From positions 128,169 through 192,168 of the forward strand of contig CANDAE010000002.1 in assembly GCA_947382645.1 (NCBI GenBank): a stretch of 64,000 nucleotides of DNA, written 5' to 3'. How positions within the stretch are numbered: position 1 is the first letter of the stretch; every line of letters starts with the position of its first letter. A program made the translations under genes and the position numbers. The notes beneath the pieces are model-generated. The model was not told where the DNA came from and did not search any database. It worked only from the letters and a program-made list of their open reading frames with translations. This DNA is from Suilimivivens sp009774465. GTDB taxonomy: Bacteria; Bacillota; Clostridia; Lachnospirales; Lachnospiraceae. Below, piece after piece: positions 40,622-49,694 of the stretch.

Positions 40622-41998
40622 CTACAGTCCAAGCTCATAAACAACAAATTCTTTCACCATCCCCTGTCCGGTACACTCTGAAATGCTGATGCCACCAAAT
40701 ACATTCTCCGGAAATACTCTGGCCGAAATGGTATACCGCTCATTAATAAACACTTCCACAGCTGAGTGATCCAATATCAGATCTACATGGTACTCACAAT
40801 GTCCGCCGGAAATCGGAACTTCTATCTGCTCCGTCCCCACATTTGCATCTTTCGTAGACCTGGAACGATCTAAAATGATTTGATGCAAAACATGGTCAAT
40901 TTTTAACTCTGTGTATTCCGTTCCTTCCTGTGAGGCAAACACCCTGACTGCAAAGCTGCCATTCTCCGGCAGTTTTATCTTAAAACAGATTTCTCCCTGC
41001 CGGCATGCTGCAAGCACTTTTCCCTGTTCCAGCTTGGTAAATGGCCTGTTTTCCAAAGAACAAAGTCTTTTTTTCCGAAGCATTCTACACTCTTTTGCCA
41101 GCCGGATATGAAGACCATCGTCCTTCAAAAACACTTCCCGGGGAAGAGACTGCATTCCCGCCCAGCCTCTGTGATAAGTACAGGACATACGATCCCATTC
41201 AAACAGGCATCCAATAGTAAGATATCTTCCTTTTGGATCTGTCAGATAAGTATTCGGCGCGTAAAAGCCCTTTTTCCCAACACTGTAGTCAAAAACTCCT
41301 TCCCAATGTACCGTAAATTCCCAGGTGGTTTTATTTAATTCTCCAATACAATATCTGGTTCCTTCCAAAGGGGCATATAAAAGAACATATTGTTCCCCAA
41401 ATCTTAACATATTGGGGCATTCCAGCAGTCCAAATTCCGAAGAAGTATACAGGACAGAGCAAAAAGACCATTTTTCAAGATCAGGCGACCGGTAAAGTCC
41501 CACACAGCCATTCCCATCCTGCGAACCGGAAAGCAGCATAAAATATTCCTCTTCCTTCCATATAAATGGATCTCTCCACATACTGATGCCACATCTCAGT
41601 TCATTGGGAACAGCCGGTTTTCCCACCTTTTCCCAATGTTCTAAATTGGAATCTCCCACTGCGCACCATTGCTGGGCGCCATGCTCTGGACCTCTTTCCT
41701 GATCTCCTACACTGGTATAAAAAAGATAAACCTGTCCTTCTTTTCCCACCGCACAGCCGGAGTAGCAGTGCAGCTCTCCTTCTTCATAAGAGGGCGCAAG
41801 AGCAATGTCACATTCTTCCCAATGAATCAAATCCTGAGATTTTGCATGTCCCCAATGAATATCTCCCCATACATCTCCTCCAGGATTGTACTGATAAAAC
41901 ATGTGATACCAGCCATCTTTATAAATCAGTCCATTGGGATCATTTATCCAGTTTTTCGGGGGCCTGTAATGAAACCCGGGATAGAATTTATCCTTCAT
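40622..41998 (-). CDS. Glycoside hydrolase family 32 (sucrose-6-phosphate hydrolase/fructanase class)
   Basis: 458 residues from ATG 41998; the upstream start at 42052 lacks a ribosome site. Starts with the catalytic nucleophile motif WINDPNGLIYKDGWYHMFYQ. The transition-state Asp is in MWRDPFIWKEEEYFML and the acid/base Glu is in FGLLECPNMLRFGEQ. The C-terminal beta-sandwich ends EVFINERYTISARVFPEN. No signal peptide, so it acts in the cytoplasm on an imported beta-fructofuranoside such as sucrose or a fructosyl glycoside. It is the glycosidase most likely to make the first cut in this pathway. Confidence 0.92.
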   Translation of the reverse strand: MKDKFYPGFHYRPPKNWINDPNGLIYKDGWYHMFYQYNPGGDVWGDIHWGHAKSQDLIHWEECDIALAPSYEEGELHCYSGCAVGKEGQVYLFYTSVGDQERGPEHGAQQWCAVGDSNLEHWEKVGKPAVPNELRCGISMWRDPFIWKEEEYFMLLSGSQDGNGCVGLYRSPDLEKWSFCSVLYTSSEFGLLECPNMLRFGEQYVLLYAPLEGTRYCIGELNKTTWEFTVHWEGVFDYSVGKKGFYAPNTYLTDPKGRYLTIGCLFEWDRMSCTYHRGWAGMQSLPREVFLKDDGLHIRLAKECRMLRKKRLCSLENRPFTKLEQGKVLAACRQGEICFKIKLPENGSFAVRVFASQEGTEYTELKIDHVLHQIILDRSRSTKDANVGTEQIEVPISGGHCEYHVDLILDHSAVEVFINERYTISARVFPENVFGGISISECTGQGMVKEFVVYELGL

Positions 41999-42063
41999 TT
42001 CTAATCTCCGTTCTGAAAGTTTAAATGTTCTGCACCCGTTCAGCACTTTCAAATTTATAAAAT

Positions 42064-44109
42064 CTAATTTGTGACATGGAAGTCATCTGCCATAAAGGTG
42101 CCTTCGCAAATTAAAAATCCGCAGCCTCCCCTTTGATACCTTTCATCCTTCGCTGATAAAAGTACTTCCCCGTTAATGGCAGCACTGATTCTGTTTTCTT
42201 CCGCCTGCAGGGTAAGTTCATAAGTTTCCAGCTCTTTATAGGGAAAAGGATGCTCTGCCAGCACCGCTCTTTCCTCTCCGTCCTGCCGGACGAGCCGGGC
42301 AGTGTTATGTTCCTTTAGTAAAAGTGCATAATATTTTCCATGTCCTCTGGTGCGGATCACCAGTCCAAATTCCCTGTGCAGATAAGGCACTGCCCTGCAG
42401 CTTACCTGATAATTACCCCAGTCTCTGGTGCCTATGGTTGCAAGCCCCGTTCCTTCATGATGAGAAACCGTAAAGCTATGCCTGGCGTCAAAGGAAAATT
42501 CCCTGGCCGATGAGGTAAAGGCCTGTAACTGCATATTGGCGCGCCCCAGGTCATAATTACGCAGAGAACCGGTGATGAGAAAATCAGAAGGCGCACCTTT
42601 AAAATCAACAGATCGAATCAGCACCTGTCCGCCGGCTTCTCCTATTACTTCTGTCCCAAAGCGGTCAATACATCTTCCTCCCAATTTCGGAATATGCCAT
42701 ACATACTCTTTCAGCTCAGAAGTTCCTTCATATATGGGACTTTCCATTACCTGCTTTTCATCATCAAAATCATAGTAAATTACATAAAGACGAAATTTCA
42801 CCTGATCCCCAGACGTCTTAAGGCTTACATGTACTTTTTGAGTTTCATATAAGACAGGGCTTCCCAAAAGACAATAACCGCCATAAATATCCTCTCTCTG
42901 CCACATGACCGGAACAGACGCAAAGCCTTTTTCTTCCTGCAAAGTTACTGTAAGCCCCTGTCCCTGTCCATTTTTAAGCTTTACCTTTCCGCCCCTTACA
43001 GGACATGGTTCAAATCCCTGCACTGCCCCTTGACAGGCAAAAGAAAATCTGTGCGGCTGCACCTGATATCCGGTTCCATAAATCTGATTGTGAAGTTTTA
43101 AAATTCTTTGTGTCTGCCAGACCGCATCCGTCACACATTCTCCTCCATTTGAGGAAATGTTGTAAAAACGGTCTGCTATGGGCGTCCTGAAATCAAACTC
43201 TTTAGTAATTGCATCCAGTCCAAGGCGGATTCCATTCAGACACCCTATATTTGCCCCATTACAGTCCGTATCCCAGCCTGCCGATACACACATCTGCATG
43301 GCATCCCGAAAACTGTCTTTTCCTAAAAGAAGCACTGTAAGCATCAACGCTGTATTGGGAATCACATGACAGTTTCCCGGAAACTTATCGTATCCCCACC
43401 TTTTTTCCAGATATGCTCTTGCAGTCCGAAAATCCGGTTTTTCCTTGCAAAAAGCTATGATTTCCAGAAAAATATCCTTTAACTGCTTTATATTTATATA
43501 GGAAAGATTTTCTTCCAGTAATGCGTCAAGGCTTCTTTCCCGAAATGCTGCCGCTTCCATTCCTGCCCAAAAGCACGCTGACTCTACCGCCACACCGTCA
43601 TGACTCACCTGTGCCTGCATTCTGGTATATTTCCTGGCATTTTCAACATCTCCGGCAAAAACAAGAGGAATTGCATCCATAAAGATCTGGGCGCCAATCT
43701 GCTCTGCAGCGGCTTTTCCATTTAGCTTTGCGCTTCCGCTTTCCGGCGCTTTGATGCCGCCCTTTAACCGCAGATATGCTGTATGTTCCGTGGACCTTCC
43801 AAGACCGCCCCACCAGAAAACAGTTTTTTCTTCTATTAAATAATTGAGCCATGTGTTTCCAAATTTATCAGAACTCAAGTCTGCCAAAGGATAATCCTCC
43901 AGCGTGTTTAAAAAGGTAAATGTTCCCGAAAGATCATCATCCGCCACATGAAGGGGAACTCCAACCTCTCCGGCCACAAAATGGTCTACCATATCAAACC
44001 GGTCTTTAATCTTTTCATAGGGCCATCCTTCTATGGGACGCCCATAAAATACACCGATTATTTTTCCAAGTATTCCAGCATATACTTTTTCTTCATACCG
44101 ATCTATCAT
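42064..44109 (-). CDS. ADP-ribosylglycohydrolase-like protein fused to a C-terminal beta-sandwich
   Basis: About 681 residues from ATG 44109 (GGAGACTAGG upstream); ATG 44121 is the alternative. Residues 1-340 have the ADP-ribosylglycohydrolase fold: GILGKIIGVFYGRPIEGW, metal Asp cluster VADDDLSGTFTFLN and VSAGWDTDCNGANIGCLNG with the second metal D-x-D. The middle is beta-rich. The last 150 residues (FDARHSFTVSHHEGTG to the end) look like a LamG/DUF1080-type carbohydrate-binding sandwich. In sugar operons such proteins are probably glycosidases or lyases on sugar substrates rather than ADP-ribose erasers; this is inference. It precedes the GH32 gene. Confidence 0.8.
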   Translation of the reverse strand: MIDRYEEKVYAGILGKIIGVFYGRPIEGWPYEKIKDRFDMVDHFVAGEVGVPLHVADDDLSGTFTFLNTLEDYPLADLSSDKFGNTWLNYLIEEKTVFWWGGLGRSTEHTAYLRLKGGIKAPESGSAKLNGKAAAEQIGAQIFMDAIPLVFAGDVENARKYTRMQAQVSHDGVAVESACFWAGMEAAAFRERSLDALLEENLSYINIKQLKDIFLEIIAFCKEKPDFRTARAYLEKRWGYDKFPGNCHVIPNTALMLTVLLLGKDSFRDAMQMCVSAGWDTDCNGANIGCLNGIRLGLDAITKEFDFRTPIADRFYNISSNGGECVTDAVWQTQRILKLHNQIYGTGYQVQPHRFSFACQGAVQGFEPCPVRGGKVKLKNGQGQGLTVTLQEEKGFASVPVMWQREDIYGGYCLLGSPVLYETQKVHVSLKTSGDQVKFRLYVIYYDFDDEKQVMESPIYEGTSELKEYVWHIPKLGGRCIDRFGTEVIGEAGGQVLIRSVDFKGAPSDFLITGSLRNYDLGRANMQLQAFTSSAREFSFDARHSFTVSHHEGTGLATIGTRDWGNYQVSCRAVPYLHREFGLVIRTRGHGKYYALLLKEHNTARLVRQDGEERAVLAEHPFPYKELETYELTLQAEENRISAAINGEVLLSAKDERYQRGGCGFLICEGTFMADDFHVTN

Positions 44110-44177
44110 CCTAGTCTCCATTCCAGATCTGCAATCGTCTCCAATTTCAATCTGCAGCTTTTCGAAATTTTCCCCGG

Positions 44178-45029
44178 CTATCCCTTAATACCTGATGCGG
44201 CAACACCTTCCACAAAATACTTCTGGAAGCACAGATACAAAATCAGCAGCGGAAGTATGGTAACCACCGCCATTGCCATAATAGGCCCTATGTCCATTGT
44301 GGAACCTGTCTCTCCCTTAAAAGCGTTCAGTCCCAGCGCAATTGTAAATTTAGCCGGCCTGCCTAAATAAATTAATGGCGCCATATAGTCATTCCAGCAA
44401 AATACCAGTTGATTAATCACCACTACCAACAGGGCAGGTTTGCAGTTGGGCAGATAGATTCTGGCAAAAATGCCAAACCAACTGCATCCGTCAATTTTCG
44501 CCGCCTCCGCCAGGTCATTTGGCAGCCCTGCAAAAAACTGCCGCAGCAAAAATATGTTAAAGGTGCTGGTGCCAAAAAATGCCGGAAGTACAAGAGGATA
44601 AATAGTATTCAGCCAATGAAACTTACTGTACATAATGTACATGGGAATCAGAGTAACCGTCTGGGGAACCATCATCGTTGCAAGCAGTACAAGAAATAAC
44701 ATATTTTTCGCCTTAGACTGAAACTTTGCAAAACCAAATGCCACCAGAGAGCAGCTGCATACCGTTCCTATCACACACAGCCCGGCAATTTTCACCGTAT
44801 TCCAGATGTAAACCAGAAATTTTCCGCCCTTCCATCCCTTTTCAAAAGCACGGAAGGAAATCGGCCAGGGAAAAAGCTGCTTATAATCTGCAATTCCCGC
44901 TTCTGTTTTGAGGGAAGTGCACAACATCCAGATAAAGGGAAACAAAAAGAGTGCCGCCATCCCGATCAGTAAGATCTGTGTCAAAATATTACCTGCACTT
45001 TTTTTCATATGTCTTTTCTCTTTTGCCAT
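44178..45029 (-). CDS. Sugar ABC transporter permease (MalG-type)
   Basis: 283 residues. Six helices with the carbohydrate permease EAA loop LAEAAKIDGCSWFGIFARIYL and the C-terminal NAFKGETGSTMDIGPIMAMA typical of MalG-type proteins. Forms the channel with the MalF-type protein encoded 1 bp upstream. An ATPase gene is not in the operon; such importers in Clostridia usually share a MsmK-type ATPase encoded elsewhere. An alternative start is ATG eight codons later. Confidence 0.9.
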   Translation of the reverse strand: MAKEKRHMKKSAGNILTQILLIGMAALFLFPFIWMLCTSLKTEAGIADYKQLFPWPISFRAFEKGWKGGKFLVYIWNTVKIAGLCVIGTVCSCSLVAFGFAKFQSKAKNMLFLVLLATMMVPQTVTLIPMYIMYSKFHWLNTIYPLVLPAFFGTSTFNIFLLRQFFAGLPNDLAEAAKIDGCSWFGIFARIYLPNCKPALLVVVINQLVFCWNDYMAPLIYLGRPAKFTIALGLNAFKGETGSTMDIGPIMAMAVVTILPLLILYLCFQKYFVEGVAASGIKG

Positions 45030-45030
45030 T

Positions 45031-45942
45031 CTAATTCACATCCTCTCTATAAAATACCCAGAACTTTGATGTTCCAAGAATTACAAGCGTCAACAGAATC
45101 ATAATAATAAACAGTACCCAGGCAAGTGCGGAAGCATATCCGAATTTACCATAGGAAAATGCTGTATTATAAAGATAAAGCCCATACACATAAGTAGACT
45201 GAGCCGGCCCGCCGCCTGTCATTACATAAGGCTGGGTAAAAATCTGCAGTCCCTTAATGATCGCCATAAGTACATTGAAAAACACTACCGGGCTGATCAG
45301 CGGAAATGTAATATGCCAGAATCTCTGTACTCCATTTGCACCGTCTAAATCCGCTGCCTCATAATAATCTCTCGGTACATCCTGAAGCCCTGCCAGCACA
45401 ATGGTCATTGCGGTTCCAATGCAGAACATATCCATAAAGATAATGGACAGCATTGCTGTATTTCTGTTTCCAAGGAAATTAATACTCTCCATCCCCAGTG
45501 CATTTAATATCACATTGATAAATCCATTGGTTCCGTTAAAAAGGTAAGTCCATGCAATGTAGGTTGCAACTCCCGTACAGATCGTGGGCAGATAAAAAAT
45601 TCCCCGAAATACATTCGTTCCTGTCAGCCGCTTATTTAAAAGTGTGGCCAGAAAGATAGAAACCGCTGTATTTAATGGAACTGAAACCCCAATATAGAAA
45701 AATGTATTTCTAAGGGACAATCCAAATGTTTTATCCTTTGTCAAGATCTGAATGAAATTTGATATCCCGATAAAATCCCTGTTTGTCAGTCCATTCCAGT
45801 TTGTAAAGGACATAACAAAGGAATATATCATAGGAAAACAGGTAAATGCACAAAACCCAATCAGCCAGGGGGATATAAAAATCCAGAACAGCCTCGAGGT
45901 ATCATTTAATTTCTTTTTCTTTTTTCCGTTTTGCTTTGCCAT
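45031..45942 (-). CDS. Sugar ABC transporter permease (MalF/UgpA-type)
   Basis: 303 residues. It begins with a basic N-terminus (AKQNGKKKKKLNDTSRLFWI) and a first helix, then the EAA loop YYEAADLDGANGVQRFWHITF. Six transmembrane segments. It works with the MalG-type partner and the lipoprotein encoded upstream. This CUT1-type importer takes up oligosaccharides or glycosides rather than free monosaccharides, in keeping with cytoplasmic GH32 and other glycosidase genes in the operon. Confidence 0.9.
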   Translation of the reverse strand: MAKQNGKKKKKLNDTSRLFWIFISPWLIGFCAFTCFPMIYSFVMSFTNWNGLTNRDFIGISNFIQILTKDKTFGLSLRNTFFYIGVSVPLNTAVSIFLATLLNKRLTGTNVFRGIFYLPTICTGVATYIAWTYLFNGTNGFINVILNALGMESINFLGNRNTAMLSIIFMDMFCIGTAMTIVLAGLQDVPRDYYEAADLDGANGVQRFWHITFPLISPVVFFNVLMAIIKGLQIFTQPYVMTGGGPAQSTYVYGLYLYNTAFSYGKFGYASALAWVLFIIMILLTLVILGTSKFWVFYREDVN

Positions 45943-46057
45943 CCTACTTCTCCCTATCTTTACACTAACCCGAAATCCTCAACGTTCCTTCGGATCAATG
46001 GCATATGTGTGGAAGGAATCTTGCCGCCTCCCACAACTATGCCGAATTTTTATTTTT

Positions 46058-47428
46058 TTACTTGTAAGAATCAAAAATTGTAGTTCCCTGCGCCTGAACA
46101 TCCGCAATCATTTCATCCACTGTCATATCACCCGCAAGCACCTTCTGGTAATCTGCCTTTGTCAGATCATTTACCTCTGCAAAAGAACCCAGATTATAAA
46201 AAGGAGTGGAAGAAGAAATCATATTGATGAATACGGTTTTGTTATAAGGTGTCCCCTCTCCAAAATCATTTAAATATTCTTCACTGGTAACAAATGGCTG
46301 AAAATCAGGAATCCCAATGCTCTGTGCTGCCTTTGCAGCTTCCTGGGTAGTGGTCATGTATTTAATGAAATCCCAGCACACATCTTTATATTCAGACTTG
46401 GAACTCATGCACCATCCATTTCCTCTAAAGGAGGTCAGCCATCTGGTGTTAAATTCCTCATTGATTGGAAGTTCCACTACATCCCATTCAAAAGAATCGC
46501 CAATTGCACTTTCATAAGTAGACATATCCCATGTAGCGGAAAGGGCCATACCAAATTTACCGGTTTCAAATCCGCCGGTGGAAATCACACCATCCGTTTC
46601 ATCAGGAGCAAGTCCTCTTTGAATGGAATCCACAAACATGGTAATAGTCGCCTTAAATTCTTCATTACCTTCCACGTTCATCTTTGTATTTTCAACATCA
46701 TAGAACATGTTTCCGTAAAGATTACGGTAAAATTCCGGTACGCGTACGCCCCAGCGGATTCCATAAATATCGTCGCCAAGTGCGGATATTTTTTCTGCAG
46801 CTTCCAGCATTTCCTTTTCCGTCCAGTCGCTTGTCGGGTAGGAAAGTCCGGCCTGATCAAACAAAGCCTTGTTATATGCGATTGCAAAAGTCTTGGATAC
46901 AAAAGGCGCCGCAACAATTCTTCCGTCGTCGGTCTTCCAGTTTGCTTCTACGGAAGCCATATCCCAATACTCACTGCATCCGTCCTTTTCAATGTAAGGC
47001 TTCAAATCCTCAAACAGGAGACTGTCTTTGTATGGAAACAACTGGTCGCTTGCCAGTGCAAACACATCAGGCGTTTCTTCTGAGGAAAACCATGTCTGCA
47101 GCTTGGTTAAATAGTCCGCTCCTGTACAATATTCAAATTCAATCTTCACATTGGGATGGGCCTCCATATATGCATTTGCCAGCCCCATTTTCATTTCAGC
47201 TTCCGGATCATCTCCAAAAAATCCAAAGGTTAAGGATACTTCCTCATCAGTGGAAACTGTCTCTTCCGATTCAACATTCGTGCTCTCCTGTGTGTTGCCG
47301 GCAGTGCTGGTACTACCTGTGTTGTCTGCATTACTGCCTGTATCTTCCTGTTTGCTTCCGCATCCTACCAGCATGGAAAGAGTTACAGCAGCAGTTAATA
47401 AGGAGACTAAAATTTTCTTTTTCAACAT
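46058..47428 (-). CDS. Sugar ABC transporter substrate-binding lipoprotein (CUT1 type)
   Basis: 456 residues with GAGGATGTG before the start. The signal peptide LKKKILVSLLTAAVTLSMLV ends in GC, the lipobox Cys, and a Ser/Thr/Asn-rich linker follows. The solute-binding fold shows EVSLTFGFFGDDPEAEMKMG and KTFAIAYNKALFDQAGLSYP. It captures the external sugar for the MalFG-type permeases. It is the first gene of the twelve-gene operon and follows the strong promoter at 47517-47545 and its operator. Confidence 0.92.
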   Translation of the reverse strand: MLKKKILVSLLTAAVTLSMLVGCGSKQEDTGSNADNTGSTSTAGNTQESTNVESEETVSTDEEVSLTFGFFGDDPEAEMKMGLANAYMEAHPNVKIEFEYCTGADYLTKLQTWFSSEETPDVFALASDQLFPYKDSLLFEDLKPYIEKDGCSEYWDMASVEANWKTDDGRIVAAPFVSKTFAIAYNKALFDQAGLSYPTSDWTEKEMLEAAEKISALGDDIYGIRWGVRVPEFYRNLYGNMFYDVENTKMNVEGNEEFKATITMFVDSIQRGLAPDETDGVISTGGFETGKFGMALSATWDMSTYESAIGDSFEWDVVELPINEEFNTRWLTSFRGNGWCMSSKSEYKDVCWDFIKYMTTTQEAAKAAQSIGIPDFQPFVTSEEYLNDFGEGTPYNKTVFINMISSSTPFYNLGSFAEVNDLTKADYQKVLAGDMTVDEMIADVQAQGTTIFDSYK

Positions 47429-47474
47429 ATCACATCCTCCATTTCTTGAGCCTTCCGCTCTTATGCAACTTTTT

Positions 47475-47504
47475 ACGAACGTTTTATGAATATTTTACGT
47501 TCGT
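47475..47504. promoter_or_regulatory. Inverted-repeat operator of the sugar operon
   Basis: ACGAACGT (47475-47482) and ACGTTCGT (47497-47504) form a perfect 8-bp inverted repeat with a 14-bp spacer, just downstream of the minus-strand promoter. It is the best candidate for the DeoR-family protein encoded divergently. Confidence 0.65.
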
Positions 47505-47516
47505 TTTGTGATTATT

Positions 47517-47545
47517 ATTTTAATTTAACACACATATAATGTCAA
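47517..47545 (-). promoter_or_regulatory. Main promoter of the sugar operon
   Basis: TTGACA (47540-47545), a 17-bp spacer and TAAAAT (47517-47522) on the minus strand. The 5' leader is about 85 nt and contains the operator. Confidence 0.75.
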
Positions 47546-47624
47546 TATTTTTTTCATTTTCAGCAAAATATGCAATTATTTTTCATATTATTTGTCTATT
47601 TATTACAATTGTTAATTATTTTTG

Positions 47625-47658
47625 TTGATTTTCGTTCATATAAATGATATTATATGAA
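47625..47658 (+). promoter_or_regulatory. Promoter and inverted repeat of the DeoR gene
   Basis: TTGATT (47625-47630), a 17-bp spacer and TATTAT (47648-47653). The inverted repeat TTCATATAA-N6-TTATATGAA (47635-47658) overlaps the promoter and could serve autoregulation. Confidence 0.6.
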
Positions 47659-47696
47659 TGGATGAACTAAATTGTATGGAAACCGGAGGTAATCAT

Positions 47697-48488
47697 ATGA
47701 AGCACAGCGTACATGTAATAGAACAAAGGCGCAACAAAATCATTGAGCTTCTTCAGCAAAATGGTAAGCAGCAGGTAAACGCATTGAGCGAATATTTCCA
47801 TGTATCTCCTTTGACAATCCGAAGAGATTTAAACGAATTGGAAGAAGCCGGCCTGGTAAAAAGAATTCATGGCGGCGTCAGCCTGCACAAGGAGCCCGAA
47901 CCGCTCTCTCCTTTTGTTAATAAACAAAGCACACACAATTTTGAAAAGCAGCAGATCGCCCGTTATGCAGCAGAATACGTGCAGGAAGGAAGTACTATAT
48001 TTATGAATTCCGGCACCACTATCCTGCATTTATTAAAGCTTCTTAATCACCGTTTCCTTACTATTGTTACCAATAATCTCCTTGCATATGAATGCTGCCC
48101 GCAGTTAAAGGGAAATTTGATCTACACCGGCGGCGTATATAACGACACCAGCAAGGCATGTCTGGGCGATCTTGCAGTTACTGTGCTGAATCAAATTTAT
48201 GCGAATTTATGTATTCTTGGCGTAAACGGAATCAGCGCCGACAGCGGTGCAACCACTTCACTCCTTCAGGAAACCGTTTTAAACAGTAAAATGATCGAAC
48301 GATGCAGCGGAAAAGTGATTGTGGTGGCGGACAGCAGTAAAATTGGAAAAACCTACAGCTTTACCAGTGCAAAGCTCCAGAATATTGATATTCTTATTAC
48401 CGGTTCTCAAGCGGATAAGACAGAGCTTGACAGAATTCGAGAGCAGGGAGTGGAGGTGCATCAGGTGGATTCGGAGGAAAAATTGTAG
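47697..48488 (+). CDS. DeoR-family transcriptional regulator of the sugar operon
   Basis: 263 residues from ATG 47697 with CCGGAGGTAATC upstream; a start at 47658 lies in the operator. N-terminal helix-turn-helix QVNALSEYFHVSPLTIRRDL is the DeoR signature, followed by NELEEAGLVKRIHGGVSLHK. The C-terminal sugar-phosphate sensor has MNSGTTILHLLKLL and TGGVYNDTSKACLGDLAV. It is divergent from the sugar operon and probably represses it until a phosphorylated pathway intermediate binds. Confidence 0.92.
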   Translation: MKHSVHVIEQRRNKIIELLQQNGKQQVNALSEYFHVSPLTIRRDLNELEEAGLVKRIHGGVSLHKEPEPLSPFVNKQSTHNFEKQQIARYAAEYVQEGSTIFMNSGTTILHLLKLLNHRFLTIVTNNLLAYECCPQLKGNLIYTGGVYNDTSKACLGDLAVTVLNQIYANLCILGVNGISADSGATTSLLQETVLNSKMIERCSGKVIVVADSSKIGKTYSFTSAKLQNIDILITGSQADKTELDRIREQGVEVHQVDSEEKL

Positions 48489-48623
48489 AATATCTATGAA
48501 AAATTATACGATGGCGGGAAGATTTAGGAAAACGCTTTAATCAACGCTTCCTTAGGTAATATTTCTGTGAAAAGACTTATGCGCCATGTACTCAAGACAA
48601 TAGAAAACAGGAGGAACAGGTTT

Positions 48624-49562
48624 ATGAAAAAAATTTTGGTGGTGGGTAGTTTGAATATGGATTTTGTGCTGGAAACGCCTCATATTCCACAGGCGGGAGA
48701 AACCGTTTCTGGAAGAAAGGTTTCTTTTATTCCCGGTGGAAAGGGCGCAAATCAGGCTTATACTATTGGCAGGCTTGGAGGAAATGTAAAAATGCTGGGA
48801 GCAGTTGGCAGGGATGATTTTGGGCGGGCGCTTAAAGATAACCTGGCAGGCGTCGGTGTGGATGTGTCGGATGTCTGTGTCTTGGAAAAGGAAGCAACAG
48901 GGCAGGCCTATATTGCTATTGATGATGCAGGGGAAAATTCTATTATTTTAATTGCCGGGGCAAACGGAGCTTTGACTCCGGAGCTGATCAGACAAAATGA
49001 AGCGTGTCTGAAAGAAATAATTGAAAGCAGTGATATTGTAGTGATGCAGCTTGAGATTCCACTGGAAACAGTATTATATGTAAAAGAACTGGCTGCTTCT
49101 TTACATAAGCTTATTATTGTAGATCCTGCCCCAGCGCTTTCAACAATTCCGGATGGTTTTTGGAAAGAAATTGACTACATAAAACCAAATGAAACTGAAC
49201 TGTCCATTTTAACCGGAAAGCAGATGAAAACACAAGAAGAAATCATAGCAGGTGCAAAACGAATGCTTGAAAAGGGTGTCCGGAATGTGATTGTGACAAT
49301 GGGCGGCAAGGGCTGTCTGCTTGTAAACCATGACCTGGAACAGTTTTTTGAGGCGCGCAGCGTAAAGGCGGTGGATACAACTGCTGCCGGCGACTGCTTT
49401 ACCGCTTCATTTGCATTAGCCCTTGCCGAAGGAAAATCCTGCTTCGAGGCAATTGTTTTTGGCCAGGCAGCTTCTTCAATTGCAGTTACCAGAAAAGGGG
49501 CTCAGACGTCTATTCCAACCAGAGAAGAAGTAATGTCAGTCTACACACAATGCATTAAATAA
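48624..49562 (+). CDS. rbsK: Ribokinase (PfkB family)
   Basis: 312 residues from ATG 48624 (GGAGGAACAGG upstream); an earlier ATG at 48567 has no ribosome site. PfkB signatures: ILVVGSLNMDFVLETP, GGKGANQAYTIGRLGG and DTTAAGDCFTASFALALAEG with the catalytic Asp in the last. The N-terminal NMDFV-type motif is typical of ribokinases. It phosphorylates D-ribose or a related furanose to the 5-phosphate. Transcribed with the DeoR gene, it implies that a ribose-like product may be released from the imported substrate, possibly by the ADP-ribosylglycohydrolase-like protein. Confidence 0.88.
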   Translation: MKKILVVGSLNMDFVLETPHIPQAGETVSGRKVSFIPGGKGANQAYTIGRLGGNVKMLGAVGRDDFGRALKDNLAGVGVDVSDVCVLEKEATGQAYIAIDDAGENSIILIAGANGALTPELIRQNEACLKEIIESSDIVVMQLEIPLETVLYVKELAASLHKLIIVDPAPALSTIPDGFWKEIDYIKPNETELSILTGKQMKTQEEIIAGAKRMLEKGVRNVIVTMGGKGCLLVNHDLEQFFEARSVKAVDTTAAGDCFTASFALALAEGKSCFEAIVFGQAASSIAVTRKGAQTSIPTREEVMSVYTQCIK

Positions 49563-49646
49563 CATATGTGATGTTTTATTCCCCTGTTTTATCGTCATTT
49601 CATACGTTGGCGCAAACTTCATGCTTCCTGGAATATGCTTATAATA

Positions 49647-49684
49647 AAAAATACTCTGACATGTTCTCACGTCAGAGTATTTTT
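49647..49684. terminator. Bidirectional terminator after the ribokinase gene
   Basis: AAAAATACTCTGAC (49647-49660) pairs perfectly, 14 bp, with GTCAGAGTATTTTT (49671-49684). It serves the ribokinase transcript and the convergent DUF4250 gene. Confidence 0.85.
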
Positions 49685-49694
49685 AAATCGTGGT

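Noticed and set aside
46684..47511. 275-codon open frame on the plus strand
   Set aside because: It is antisense to the sugar-binding lipoprotein gene, has no ribosome site and a Leu/Gln/Cys-rich composition typical of a shadow frame.
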